The notes below the pieces were generated by a model, which did not search any database, was not told where the DNA came from, and saw only the letters and a program-made list of their open reading frames with translations. The position numbers were made by a program, and so were the translations under genes. A DNA stretch of 12,661 bases from Actinomycetota bacterium (GTDB lineage Bacteria > Actinomycetota > UBA4738 > G016210805): positions 1-12,661 of the forward strand of contig JACQTL010000242.1 of assembly GCA_016210805.1 (NCBI GenBank), given 5' to 3'. Shown here in pieces: positions 5,943-12,467 of the stretch. The first letter of the stretch is position 1. Every line of letters begins with the position of its first letter.

Positions 5943-7300
5943 TCGGCGCGGTTCTCGACGCGGTGGGGGCAAGCGGCGTCTTCTTCTGGTGGCAGCCCCT
6001 CCTGAACGGGCTGGGCTCGGTCCTGGCCTGGCTCTACGACCTGATCCCGAACTTCGGGGTGGCCATCATCCTGCTGACCGTGGGCATCCGCCTGGTGCTC
6101 CTCCCCCTGGGCATCAAGCAGATCCGCTCGATGCACGCGATGCAGGCGCTCCAGCCCAGGATCAAGGCCCTCCAGACCAAGTACAAGGGGAACAAGCAGA
6201 AGCTGTCCGAGGAGACGATGCGCCTGTACCGGGAGCACGGGGTGAACCCCCTGTCCGGGTGCTGGCCGCTGCTCCTCCAGCTCCCCATCCTGATCGCCCT
6301 CTACTCGGTCCTCCGCTTCCCCCAGCAGCCGCTCCATCTCCCCGCCGAGAGCGAGCTGTGGAGCCGGATCGAGGTCCAGTTCGAGACGGGCCGCGAGCAG
6401 GGGGGGACGAGCTTCCTGGGGATGAACATGCTGTGCAACCCGGTCCAGGCCGGGACGGGGACGGTCGAGGTCTCGGCGCCGCCGGCCGAGGACGGCGAGC
6501 AGGCGAAGCCGGTGCGGTTCGACTGCGGGAGCGGGATCCCGATCCGGCTCCCCTACTATGCGCTGGCCCTGTTGATGGTCGGAACGACCTTCTACCAGCA
6601 GAAGCAGATGCAGAAGGCCAGCCCGGGAGGGGGCTCGCAGCAGCAGCAGACCCTGACCCGGGTGATGCCCCTCCTGTTCGGGGTGTGGGGGTTCCTGTTC
6701 CCGTCCGGGCTGGTCCTGTACTGGACCGTGTCGAACGCCTGGCAGATCGGGCAGCAGCACTTCATCATCAAGGCGCGGCAAGCGGCGGAAGGGACCGGAC
6801 CGGTACCCCCCGTGGAGCGGCGGCCCTCGGGCAGGCCGCCGGCCAGGGGAGGCCAGCAGCGCAAGGGCGCCGGGCGTCCCCAGGCCGACCGGCGCGGGAC
6901 GCCGGCGGGCCGCGGGGGCGCGGATCCCCGCTCCTCGGGGGCCAGGCCTTCCTCGGGCAAGAACCCGGCGAAATCGCCCCCTTCTGGACGAAGGCCGGCT
7001 CCGCCGCGCAAGAAGGGGCTTCTGGGCTCGATGATCGAGCGCGCGGAGGCCGGGCGGGCCCGCCGTCTCGGGCGAACGCCATCGAACCATGATGAAGCGG
7101 GCGATGGTGGCGAGGCGGGTGACTCGGGCGACTCCGGCGCTCCGGGCGACGCCGGTGGACCCGGAGCGAAGGGTGCAAAGGGTGGAAAGCATGGAAAGGG
7201 CGGTAGCGCTGGCATGGATGGATCGACGGGAGGGCCCCCCTCCTCGTCCGCGGGAGGCAGGAGCCGTGCAGGAGATCGAAAGAAGCGCCGCAAGCGTTGA
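5939..7300 (+). CDS. yidC: Membrane protein insertase YidC/Oxa1 family
   Basis: YidC inserts proteins into the cytoplasmic membrane alone or with SecYEG. The 453-residue protein is the short Gram-positive type. The first family transmembrane segment is near residues 38-58 (VAIILLTVGIRLVLLPL), with Arg51 at the groove position. The cytoplasmic coiled region QIRSMHAMQALQPRIKALQ follows, then NPLSGCWPLLLQLPILIALY (102-121), a second segment at 205-220, and MPLLFGVWGFLFPSGLVLYW (243-262). The loop at about 127-204 is long and has Cys166 and Cys196. Residues 280-453 form a basic, low-complexity cytoplasmic tail including nine G-X-Y triplets (391-417) and ending KKRRKR, which may contact ribosomes. 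The start is GTG at 5939, overlapping the yidD stop; the ribosome-binding site is weak. The 3' end overlaps jag by 35 bases. Confidence 0.95.
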   Translation: MIGAVLDAVGASGVFFWWQPLLNGLGSVLAWLYDLIPNFGVAIILLTVGIRLVLLPLGIKQIRSMHAMQALQPRIKALQTKYKGNKQKLSEETMRLYREHGVNPLSGCWPLLLQLPILIALYSVLRFPQQPLHLPAESELWSRIEVQFETGREQGGTSFLGMNMLCNPVQAGTGTVEVSAPPAEDGEQAKPVRFDCGSGIPIRLPYYALALLMVGTTFYQQKQMQKASPGGGSQQQQTLTRVMPLLFGVWGFLFPSGLVLYWTVSNAWQIGQQHFIIKARQAAEGTGPVPPVERRPSGRPPARGGQQRKGAGRPQADRRGTPAGRGGADPRSSGARPSSGKNPAKSPPSGRRPAPPRKKGLLGSMIERAEAGRARRLGRTPSNHDEAGDGGEAGDSGDSGAPGDAGGPGAKGAKGGKHGKGGSAGMDGSTGGPPSSSAGGRSRAGDRKKRRKR

Positions 7301-7922
7301 GGAGGCCGTGGAGGCCGCCCTCGCCGAGCTCGACGCGACCGAGCAGCAGGTGATCATCCGGATCGTCCAGGAACCCCGCCGGGGCGTCCTCGGGCTGGGC
7401 TCCCAGCCGGCCGTTGTCAAGGTGCGTCTGAAGGAGGGCCACTCGGACGTGGACGAGGAGGTCCTCGAGGAGCAGGCCGACGTGGCGGCCGACTTCCTGG
7501 AGGGGCTCCTGGAGCGGATGGGGCTGTCGGCCGAGGTCGAGACCAACCTGGTCGACGGGAACATGTACGTCGACATCTGGGGCGACGAGGACGACACGGG
7601 CATCCTGATCGGGCGGCACGGTGCCACGGTGGACGCCCTGCAGGACCTCGTCCGCGCGGTGGTCCAGCGCCGCACCGACGAGCGCTGCAGGATCCTGGTG
7701 GACGTGGAGGACTACCGGAAGCGCCGGCGATCGCAGCTGGAGGCGCGGGCCAGGGACGTGGCCAGGCGCGTGGCGCGCACGGGGAAGCAGGAGGCCATGC
7801 CGCCGATGAACCCGTACGAGCGCAAGATCGTGCACGACGCGGTGGCCGCGGTGGGCGGGCTGGAGACCGTGAGCGAGGGTGAGGAGCCCGAGCGGCGCGT
7901 GGTGGTCCGGCGACCGCGCTGA
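7266..7922 (+). CDS. khpB: Jag/KhpB RNA-binding protein
   Basis: Jag (KhpB, EloR) is an RNA-binding protein that, with KhpA, influences cell elongation and division in Gram-positives. The 218 residues hold three domains: Jag_N at 1-55 (SVEEAVEAALAEL and GVLGLGSQPA), a KH domain at 98-155 with the GxxG loop IGRHG (115-119), and an R3H domain at 158-218 with Arg186-x3-His190 in ERKIVH. The GTG at 7266 was chosen because GGGAGG lies eight bases upstream and Jag_N begins right after it. The frame is open further upstream inside yidC, but those residues show no family features. yidC and jag are routinely adjacent. Confidence 0.93.
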   Translation: MQEIERSAASVEEAVEAALAELDATEQQVIIRIVQEPRRGVLGLGSQPAVVKVRLKEGHSDVDEEVLEEQADVAADFLEGLLERMGLSAEVETNLVDGNMYVDIWGDEDDTGILIGRHGATVDALQDLVRAVVQRRTDERCRILVDVEDYRKRRRSQLEARARDVARRVARTGKQEAMPPMNPYERKIVHDAVAAVGGLETVSEGEEPERRVVVRRPR

Positions 7923-7934
7923 GCCCGCTGACGA

Positions 7935-7950
7935 TGTTCCACGTGAAACA
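7935..7950. promoter_or_regulatory. parS site 1
   Basis: TGTTCCACGTGAAACA differs by one base from the parS consensus TGTTTCACGTGAAACA, the ParB nucleation site. It lies in the 125-bp jag-rsmG gap. Confidence 0.9.
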
Positions 7951-7993
7951 CATCCACCTCGGCCCCGCCGCCCCGCCCCGGACCGATCCCCTC

Positions 7994-8009
7994 CGTTCCA
8001 CGTGAAACA
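7994..8009. promoter_or_regulatory. parS site 2
   Basis: CGTTCCACGTGAAACA has two mismatches to the parS consensus. It lies 59 bp from site 1, in the same orientation, in the jag-rsmG gap. Both carry the same C at position 5 in the left arm, suggesting duplication or a lineage variant. Confidence 0.88.
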
Positions 8010-8047
8010 TTCGCGGACCGGAGCTCACGGAGCTGACGGAGGTGACG

Positions 8048-8659
8048 GTGGGGGAGCGAGATCCCGTTCCGGAGGCGGCTCGAGCCCTGGGGGTGCCCCT
8101 GTCCGGGGAGGCGATCGCCTCTCTCGGCCGCTACGAAGAGCTCCTGCGCGCCGTGGCCCTGCCTCGCGGCTTCGTGTCGCGCTCGGACTCGGGGCGCCTC
8201 GGCGAGCGGCACGTGGCCGACAGCCTCCGCGTGGTACCGCACCTGGGCGCTGGCGACGGAGCGCTGGTCGACCTGGGCGCCGGGGCCGGGCTCCCCGGGA
8301 TCCCCGTGGCCATCGCCCGCCCGGACGTGGGGGTGCTCCTGGTCGAGCGGGTCCCTCGCAAGGCGGCCTTCTGCGAGCTCGTCGTGGAGGAGCTGCGCCT
8401 GGCGAACGTCCGGGTCGCCGCGGTGTCCCTCGAGCGGGTGGACGAGACATTCGACGTGGCCATCGCCCGAGCCCTCGCTCCGGCGGGCCGGGCCTGGAGC
8501 CTGGCCCGGCCGCTGCTCCGGCCCGGAGGACGGCTGATCCACTTCTCCGGGGGCGCCGCCGATCCCCCCGGGGACCTCCCGGGGGCCGCCGCCATCCGGG
8601 CGGAGCCCTCGCGGGTACTTGCACACGGCGGCCCGTTGGTTATCATCACCGCTGAGTGA
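8048..8659 (+). CDS. rsmG: 16S rRNA (guanine527-N7)-methyltransferase RsmG
   Basis: RsmG (GidB) methylates N7 of G527 in the 530 loop of 16S rRNA using S-adenosylmethionine; loss gives low-level streptomycin resistance in many bacteria. The protein, about 203 residues, has an N-terminal helix with SLGRYEELLRAVAL, then ERHVADSLRVVP. The SAM-binding motif is VDLGAGAGLPGIPVAI, followed by LLVERVPRKAAFCELVV and the later motif FDVAIARALAP. The chosen start is GTG at 8048, with GGAGG five bases upstream; GTG at 8042, with GGAGC eight bases upstream, is an alternative adding two residues. Two parS sites lie just upstream. Its stop overlaps the parA GTG by four bases. Confidence 0.95.
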   Translation: MGERDPVPEAARALGVPLSGEAIASLGRYEELLRAVALPRGFVSRSDSGRLGERHVADSLRVVPHLGAGDGALVDLGAGAGLPGIPVAIARPDVGVLLVERVPRKAAFCELVVEELRLANVRVAAVSLERVDETFDVAIARALAPAGRAWSLARPLLRPGGRLIHFSGGAADPPGDLPGAAAIRAEPSRVLAHGGPLVIITAE

Positions 8660-9825
8660 ACACCGAGGGTTCCCCGGGCGAGGCCGGCGTCGGTCTCGCG
8701 GATCCGCCCACGGCGCTCTTCGCGCCGCCCAGGGACCCCGGCGCGGCGATCCCCGCACCCGGTGCGTCCTCCCCCGCCGAGACTCCCCCGCCGCGTGCCT
8801 CCGACGACGACCCGCCCGAAGGCGGCGACGGCGTGGGGACGCTCACCGCCGAGCCAGAGCTTGTAGTGGAGGTCGAGGGTGGCGGGCTGCACCCCGAGGC
8901 GGAGACGGAGCCTCGGGAGGGGCCCCTGGAGCCCGGGAAGGGGACCCGGGTGATCGCCGTGGCGAACCAGAAGGGCGGCGTCGGCAAGAGCACGACGGCC
9001 GTCAGCCTGGGCGCCGCCCTCGCGGAGGCGGGCCACCGGGTCCTGGTCATGGACCTCGATCCCCAGGGGAACGCCTCCACCGGGCTGGGCATCCGCCACG
9101 CGGCGCGGGAGACCACCGTGTACGAGGTCCTGTCCGCGGAGGCTCCCATCGGGGAGGCCATCGTGGAGACGGCCGTCCCCGACCTCCACGCGATCCCCTC
9201 GACTATCGCCCTGGCCGGCGCCGAGATCGAGCTGGTCAGCCAGTTCTCGCGGGAGATGCGCCTGGCCAAGGCCCTGGAGCCGATCCGGGCCGGGCACTTC
9301 GACTTCATCATCCTGGACTGCCCGCCGTCCCTGGGGCTGCTCACCGTGAACGCCCTCGCCGCGGCGGACGAGCTCCTGGTCCCCATCCAGTGCGAGTACT
9401 ACGCGCTGGAGGGGCTCGGGCAGCTCCTCCGGAACGTCCGTCTGGTCCAGCAGAACCTCAACCCGAGGTTGAGGCTCACGGGTATCGTGATGACGATGTT
9501 CGACCGCCGGACCAAGCTCGCCGAGCAGGTGGTGGCCGAGGTCCGCCGGTACTTCGGCCCCCGCGTGTATGACACCGTCATACCCAGGACCGTGCGCCTG
9601 TCGGAGGCTCCCGGGTTCGGGCAGCCCATCTCCCAGTACGACCCCTCCTCGATCGGGGCCCGCGCCTATCGCTGGCTCGCCGAGGAGGTGGTGGAGCGGC
9701 CCGTGGAGGGCGAGGCCGTCCCGCTGGTGGGAGAGCTGCCCGAGGTCATGCAGCCTCCTCCGCCGGAGCCGACCGCGAGGCGTAGGTTCAAGCTTTTCTC
9801 GAGGCAACAAGAGGAGGAGCTGTGA
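8656..9825 (+). CDS. parA: Chromosome partitioning ATPase ParA (Soj)
   Basis: ParA is the deviant-Walker ATPase whose nucleoid-bound ATP dimers are released by ParB-parS complexes, moving origins apart. The core starts near residue 97 with RVIAVANQKGGVGKSTT, the deviant Walker A with signature lysine. It continues through VLVMDLDPQGNAS, DFIILDCPPSLGLL (Walker B) and VYDTVIPRTVRLSEAPGFG. Residues 1-95 are an unusually long extension rich in Pro, Gly, Ala and acidic residues, probably disordered. The GTG at 8656 overlaps the rsmG stop, but no Shine-Dalgarno sequence is visible, so a start further inside is possible. The C-terminus has a basic patch (RRRFKLFSR) before EEEL. The DNA at 9565-9583 encodes conserved residues and also repeats the palindrome core found in yidD. 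Confidence 0.95.
   Translation: MNTEGSPGEAGVGLADPPTALFAPPRDPGAAIPAPGASSPAETPPPRASDDDPPEGGDGVGTLTAEPELVVEVEGGGLHPEAETEPREGPLEPGKGTRVIAVANQKGGVGKSTTAVSLGAALAEAGHRVLVMDLDPQGNASTGLGIRHAARETTVYEVLSAEAPIGEAIVETAVPDLHAIPSTIALAGAEIELVSQFSREMRLAKALEPIRAGHFDFIILDCPPSLGLLTVNALAAADELLVPIQCEYYALEGLGQLLRNVRLVQQNLNPRLRLTGIVMTMFDRRTKLAEQVVAEVRRYFGPRVYDTVIPRTVRLSEAPGFGQPISQYDPSSIGARAYRWLAEEVVERPVEGEAVPLVGELPEVMQPPPPEPTARRRFKLFSRQQEEEL
9565..9585. repeat. Palindrome core inside parA, second copy of the yidD motif
   Basis: GTGTATGAC, then ACC, then GTCATACCC. The arms GTATGAC and GTCATAC (9567-9573, 9577-9583) are perfectly complementary. Aligned with 5887-5907, 18 of 21 bases are identical. Here it encodes VYDTVIP of ParA, using the AT-ending codons TAT and ATA. 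Confidence 0.75.
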
Positions 9826-10691
9826 GGCGAGGAGGACTGGGGCGGGGGCTGGGCGCGCTGATCCCGGGGGCGGCCGAGGAGACGGGGCTCCTCGAGATCC
9901 CGATCGGGGCCATCGGCCCGAACCCCAGGCAGCCCCGCAGCGGGTTCGACGAGGACACGATCGAGGCCCTGGCCCACTCCATCCGGGAGGTGGGGGTCCT
10001 CCAGCCCGTCGTGGTGCGCCGGGCGGCGGAGGGCTACGAGCTCGTGGCCGGGGAGCGACGGGTGCGGGCGGCCCGGCGGGCCGGGCTGGCCACGATCCCC
10101 GCGGTGATCAGGGAGTCCGACGACACGGAGGCCCTCCGCGAGGCGCTGATCGAGAACATCCACCGCGAGGACCTCGGTCCCCTCGAGCTGGCCGAGGCCT
10201 TCCGCGAGCTGCTCGACGAGCTCGGCGTCACACAGGAGGTGCTCGCGGAGCGGCTGGCGGTGTCGAGGCCGCACATCGCCAACACGATCAGGCTCCTGCA
10301 GCTGCCTCCCGGCGTGCAGGAGCTCCTGGCCGAGGGCCGGATCAGCGCCGGGCACGCCCGGGCCCTCCTGGGCCTGGAGGACGAGGAGGCCCAGGTGGCC
10401 CTGGCCCTGCGTGCCGTGGCGGAGGGGCTCTCCGTGCGCGAGGTCGAGGAGCTCGTCAAGAGCTACGCGGGCGACCTCGTCCGCGTGCCCGAGGCCCGGG
10501 CCACCCGGCCGGGGCGCGATCCGGCGTTCGCCGAGGTCGAGGAGATCCTCTCCGAGCAGTTGGCCACCCGGGTGCTGATCAAGATGGGCAAGCGCCGGGG
10601 CAAGATCATCGTGGAGTTCGCCTCGGGCGAGGACCTGGAGCGCATAGTCTCGGAGATCGTGGGTTCCGGCCCCGGCCTGTCCCCGGAGTGA
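9822..10691 (+). CDS. parB: Chromosome partitioning protein ParB (Spo0J)
   Basis: ParB is the CTP-dependent clamp that loads at parS, slides and spreads, and stimulates ParA. The 289 residues show an N-terminal ParA-activating motif GGLGRGLGALI. The CTPase domain has LVAGERRVRAA (GERR at 77-80) and ENIHRED (111-117). A helix-turn-helix follows around 135-155 (VTQEVLAERLAVSRPHIAN), and a C-terminal dimerisation segment ends the protein (TRVLIKMGKRRGKIIVEF). The start is GTG at 9822, overlapping the parA stop by four bases, with GAGGAGGAGC immediately upstream, so it is coupled to parA. It is preceded and followed by parS sites and faces a convergent aminotransferase gene. Confidence 0.97.
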   Translation: MRRGGLGRGLGALIPGAAEETGLLEIPIGAIGPNPRQPRSGFDEDTIEALAHSIREVGVLQPVVVRRAAEGYELVAGERRVRAARRAGLATIPAVIRESDDTEALREALIENIHREDLGPLELAEAFRELLDELGVTQEVLAERLAVSRPHIANTIRLLQLPPGVQELLAEGRISAGHARALLGLEDEEAQVALALRAVAEGLSVREVEELVKSYAGDLVRVPEARATRPGRDPAFAEVEEILSEQLATRVLIKMGKRRGKIIVEFASGEDLERIVSEIVGSGPGLSPE

Positions 10692-10716
10692 CCGGACCGA
10701 CCCTGGCCGGCCGGCG

Positions 10717-10732
10717 CGTTCCACGTGGAACC
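10717..10732. promoter_or_regulatory. parS-like site 3
   Basis: CGTTCCACGTGGAACC contains a perfect 14-bp palindrome, GTTCCACGTGGAAC (10718-10731). It keeps the CACGTG centre but differs from consensus at four of sixteen positions, two of them symmetric changes. It lies 25 bp after the parB stop. Confidence 0.7.
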
Positions 10733-10784
10733 GACCGGATGCCCGCCCTCCCGAAGCCGCCGGATCCTCTCCGGTCTCCAGGGG

Positions 10785-10811
10785 TCCACTAGTCCATCAC
10801 AGACTAGTGGA
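10785..10811. repeat. CTAG palindrome, copy 1
   Basis: The arms TCCACTAGTC and GACTAGTGGA flank the seven-base spacer CATCACA. It lies 94 bp after parB in the convergent gap. No T-tract follows on either strand. It could be a bidirectional terminator hairpin or a binding site. Confidence 0.8.
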
Positions 10812-10856
10812 GGAACGGGGGAGTGGTCGTTGGCCCAACCTTCCCCTTTTCCGCCG

Positions 10857-10881
10857 CCACTAGTCTGGCACAGACTAGTGG
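10857..10881. repeat. CTAG palindrome, copy 2
   Basis: The arms CCACTAGTCTG and CAGACTAGTGG are perfectly complementary around GCA. It is 71 bp from copy 1 and shares 22 of 25 positions with it, including an asymmetric CACA in the spacer. It lies four bases past the aminotransferase stop codon, where a terminator hairpin would be expected, but lacks a U-tract. Confidence 0.8.
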
Positions 10882-10885
10882 GCGT

Positions 10886-12154
10886 TTACTGCGCCGGGCC
10901 GCCGCCGCGGGCCAGCTCGTCGCGCAGGAGGGCGGCCAGCCGGGAGACGCCCTCCCTGATCTCCTCCTCGGGCGGGTAGGAGAACGACAGCCGCATGCGG
11001 TCGCGGCCCCGACCGTCGGGGTAGAAGGCGGTCCCGGGCACGTAGGCGACCCGGCGCTCGACGGCTGCGGGCAGGAGAGCGGCGGCGTCGAGCCCGTCGG
11101 GCAACGTGACCCAAACGTAGAAGCCTCCCCGGGGCTCGGTCCATCGGGCACCGGGCGGGAAGCCCTCCCGGAGCGCGGCCAGCATCGCGTCGCGCCGCCC
11201 GCGGTAGACGTCGACTAGCGCGCCGAGGTTCCTCCGCCACCGATCGCCCCCCAGGTAGGCCTCGGCGACCAGCTGGGTGAGCGAGCTGCTGCACAGGTTG
11301 GCCGCCTCCTTGGCCAGGAGGACGTGGTCCAGGACGGGCGCTCCGGCCAGGACCCATCCGATCCGGATCCCGGGCGCGAACACCTTGGACAGCGTCCCCA
11401 GGTAGATCACGTTCCCCGGGTCGAGCGACCGCAGGCAGGGGAGGGGCTCGCCGTCGAACCGGAGCATGCCGTACGGGTTGTCCTCGACGATCGGGACGGC
11501 CGCCTCGCGGCACAGGGCGACCAGCGCCTCGCGGCGGCGGAGCGACAGCGTCACGCCGGCCGGGTTGTGGAAGTTGGGGACGACGTAGACGAACTTGGGC
11601 CGCACGCCCCGGCGGAAAGCGGCCTCCAGCTCGTCGACGACCAGGCCCTCGCCGTCCATGGGGACCTGCACGAAGCGGGGCTCGTACGCCCCGAAGGCGG
11701 AGATGGCTCCCACGTACGTCGGCTCCTCGACGACGACCTCGTCGCCGGGGTCCAGGAGCACCTTGGCCACCAGGTCGAGCCCCTGCTGAGCGCCGTCGGT
11801 GACCACCACCTCGCGGGGGGAGGCGGACACGCCCTCCTCCGCCATCAGCGCGCACAGCCGGCGCCGGAGGTCGGGGTGGCCCATGCCGCCGCCGTACTGG
11901 AGGGCCTCCGCACCTCGTTCCTCGACGACCTCGCGTACGGTGGCCGCGACGTCCTCCATGGGGAGGGCCTGGACGAACGGCATCCCCCCGGCCAGGGACA
12001 CCACGTCGGGCCGGGAGGCCACCGCGAAGAGCGCCCGGACCTCCGAGGCCGACATCGTGGCCGTCCGCCGGGCGAACGCCACGACCTGGGGGTCGATCCT
12101 GGCCTTCCTGGATGCGGTCATGGGCAGGGTCGCCTGGTTCCGTCCGGGATCCAT
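10886..12154 (-). CDS. PLP-dependent aminotransferase (class I/II, LysN/Aro8-like)
   Basis: This is a fold-type I pyridoxal-phosphate enzyme of 422 residues, most like the aminotransferases related to 2-aminoadipate/aromatic transaminases and to the C-terminal half of MocR regulators; no DNA-binding domain is present. Landmarks are VVSLAGGMPF near 51-60, LQYGGGMGHPDLR with the substrate-side glycines, VVTDGAQQGLDL, the PxFxNPxG-type VPNFHNPAG (192-200), VEDNPYGML with Asp225 and Tyr228, the Schiff-base Lys257 in LGTLSKVFAPGIRIGW, and the carboxylate-binding Arg in RMRLSFSY. All catalytic residues seem intact. The substrate cannot be told from sequence. The start is ATG at 12154, with GGGGAGC five bases upstream; an ATG at 12121 lacks such a site. 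It faces parB convergently. Confidence 0.92.
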   Translation of the reverse strand: MDPGRNQATLPMTASRKARIDPQVVAFARRTATMSASEVRALFAVASRPDVVSLAGGMPFVQALPMEDVAATVREVVEERGAEALQYGGGMGHPDLRRRLCALMAEEGVSASPREVVVTDGAQQGLDLVAKVLLDPGDEVVVEEPTYVGAISAFGAYEPRFVQVPMDGEGLVVDELEAAFRRGVRPKFVYVVPNFHNPAGVTLSLRRREALVALCREAAVPIVEDNPYGMLRFDGEPLPCLRSLDPGNVIYLGTLSKVFAPGIRIGWVLAGAPVLDHVLLAKEAANLCSSSLTQLVAEAYLGGDRWRRNLGALVDVYRGRRDAMLAALREGFPPGARWTEPRGGFYVWVTLPDGLDAAALLPAAVERRVAYVPGTAFYPDGRGRDRMRLSFSYPPEEEIREGVSRLAALLRDELARGGGPAQ

Positions 12155-12157
12155 CGG

Positions 12158-12186
12158 GGCTCCCCGCCGGCGCGCGGCGGGGAGCC
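12158..12186. repeat. Inverted repeat over the aminotransferase RBS and start of transcription
   Basis: The arms GGCTCCCCGCC and GGCGGGGAGCC (12158-12168, 12176-12186) are perfect, with a seven-base loop. The aminotransferase Shine-Dalgarno sequence lies in the arm next to the gene, and the predicted transcription start falls in the other arm. It may be an operator or an RNA hairpin that hides the ribosome-binding site. Confidence 0.75.
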
Positions 12187-12187
12187 G

Positions 12188-12196
12188 ATGCTAGCA
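12188..12196 (-). promoter_or_regulatory. Probable aminotransferase promoter, extended -10
   Basis: The minus strand reads TGC then TAGCAT, an extended -10 of the same type as those before dnaA and gyrB. Transcription would start near 12181, giving a leader of about 27 nt. Confidence 0.45.
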
Positions 12197-12280
12197 GGCG
12201 AGATGCCCCCGCGCGCCCGATTCCCCACGAGCCGCGAGGGGCCCCGAGGTGACCGGACGCGGGCCGGCGGCCGAGCGACG

Positions 12281-12286
12281 TAGGAT
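12281..12286 (+). promoter_or_regulatory. Candidate -10 for a leaderless transcript
   Basis: TAGGAT fits the actinobacterial -10 pattern TANNNT and ends six bases before a GTG at 12293, the spacing typical of leaderless genes. No -35 is visible. The same bases could instead act as a weak AGGA ribosome-binding site seven bases from the GTG. Confidence 0.35.
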
Positions 12287-12292
12287 CGCCTC

Positions 12293-12406
12293 GTGGAGGA
12301 GGGAGCGGGAGGCGAGGGAGCGCGGGCCGCCCGGGCGGCGGCGCTGGGGCTCCTCCTCGGCATCCTCCTGGCCCTCGCGGCGCGGCGGAGGCGCGGGGCC
12401 GGATAG
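12293..12406 (+). CDS. Possible 37-residue single-pass membrane microprotein
   Basis: A short frame from GTG at 12293 to TAG encodes 37 residues: an acidic, Gly/Ala-rich N-terminus (EEGAGGEGARAARA), a hydrophobic stretch AALGLLLGILLALAA of about 15-16 residues, and a basic end RRRRGAG. The charge pattern fits a small single-pass protein with its C-terminus in the cytoplasm. Support comes from the -10-like TAGGAT exactly where a leaderless start would need it. I do not recognise a family. In DNA this GC-rich, short open frames arise by chance, so it may not be a gene. It lies divergent from the aminotransferase and convergent with the amidase. Confidence 0.35.
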   Translation: MEEGAGGEGARAARAAALGLLLGILLALAARRRRGAG

Positions 12407-12429
12407 CGAGATCCTCGGCGGCGACCGGG

Positions 12430-12448
12430 CCGTCCCGAGGCCGGACGG
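12430..12448. terminator. Weak hairpin between the microprotein frame and the amidase
   Basis: CCGTCC and GGACGG pair around a seven-base loop in the 61-bp convergent gap. There is no T-tract on either strand, so a role as terminator is only suggested by position. Confidence 0.2.
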
Positions 12449-12467
12449 GAGCCCCGGCCCGAGCCGC

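Noticed and set aside
8131..9810. Long minus-strand open frame opposite rsmG and parA
   Set aside because: The composition is that of a mirrored GC-rich gene; RsmG and ParA motifs on the plus strand are decisive.
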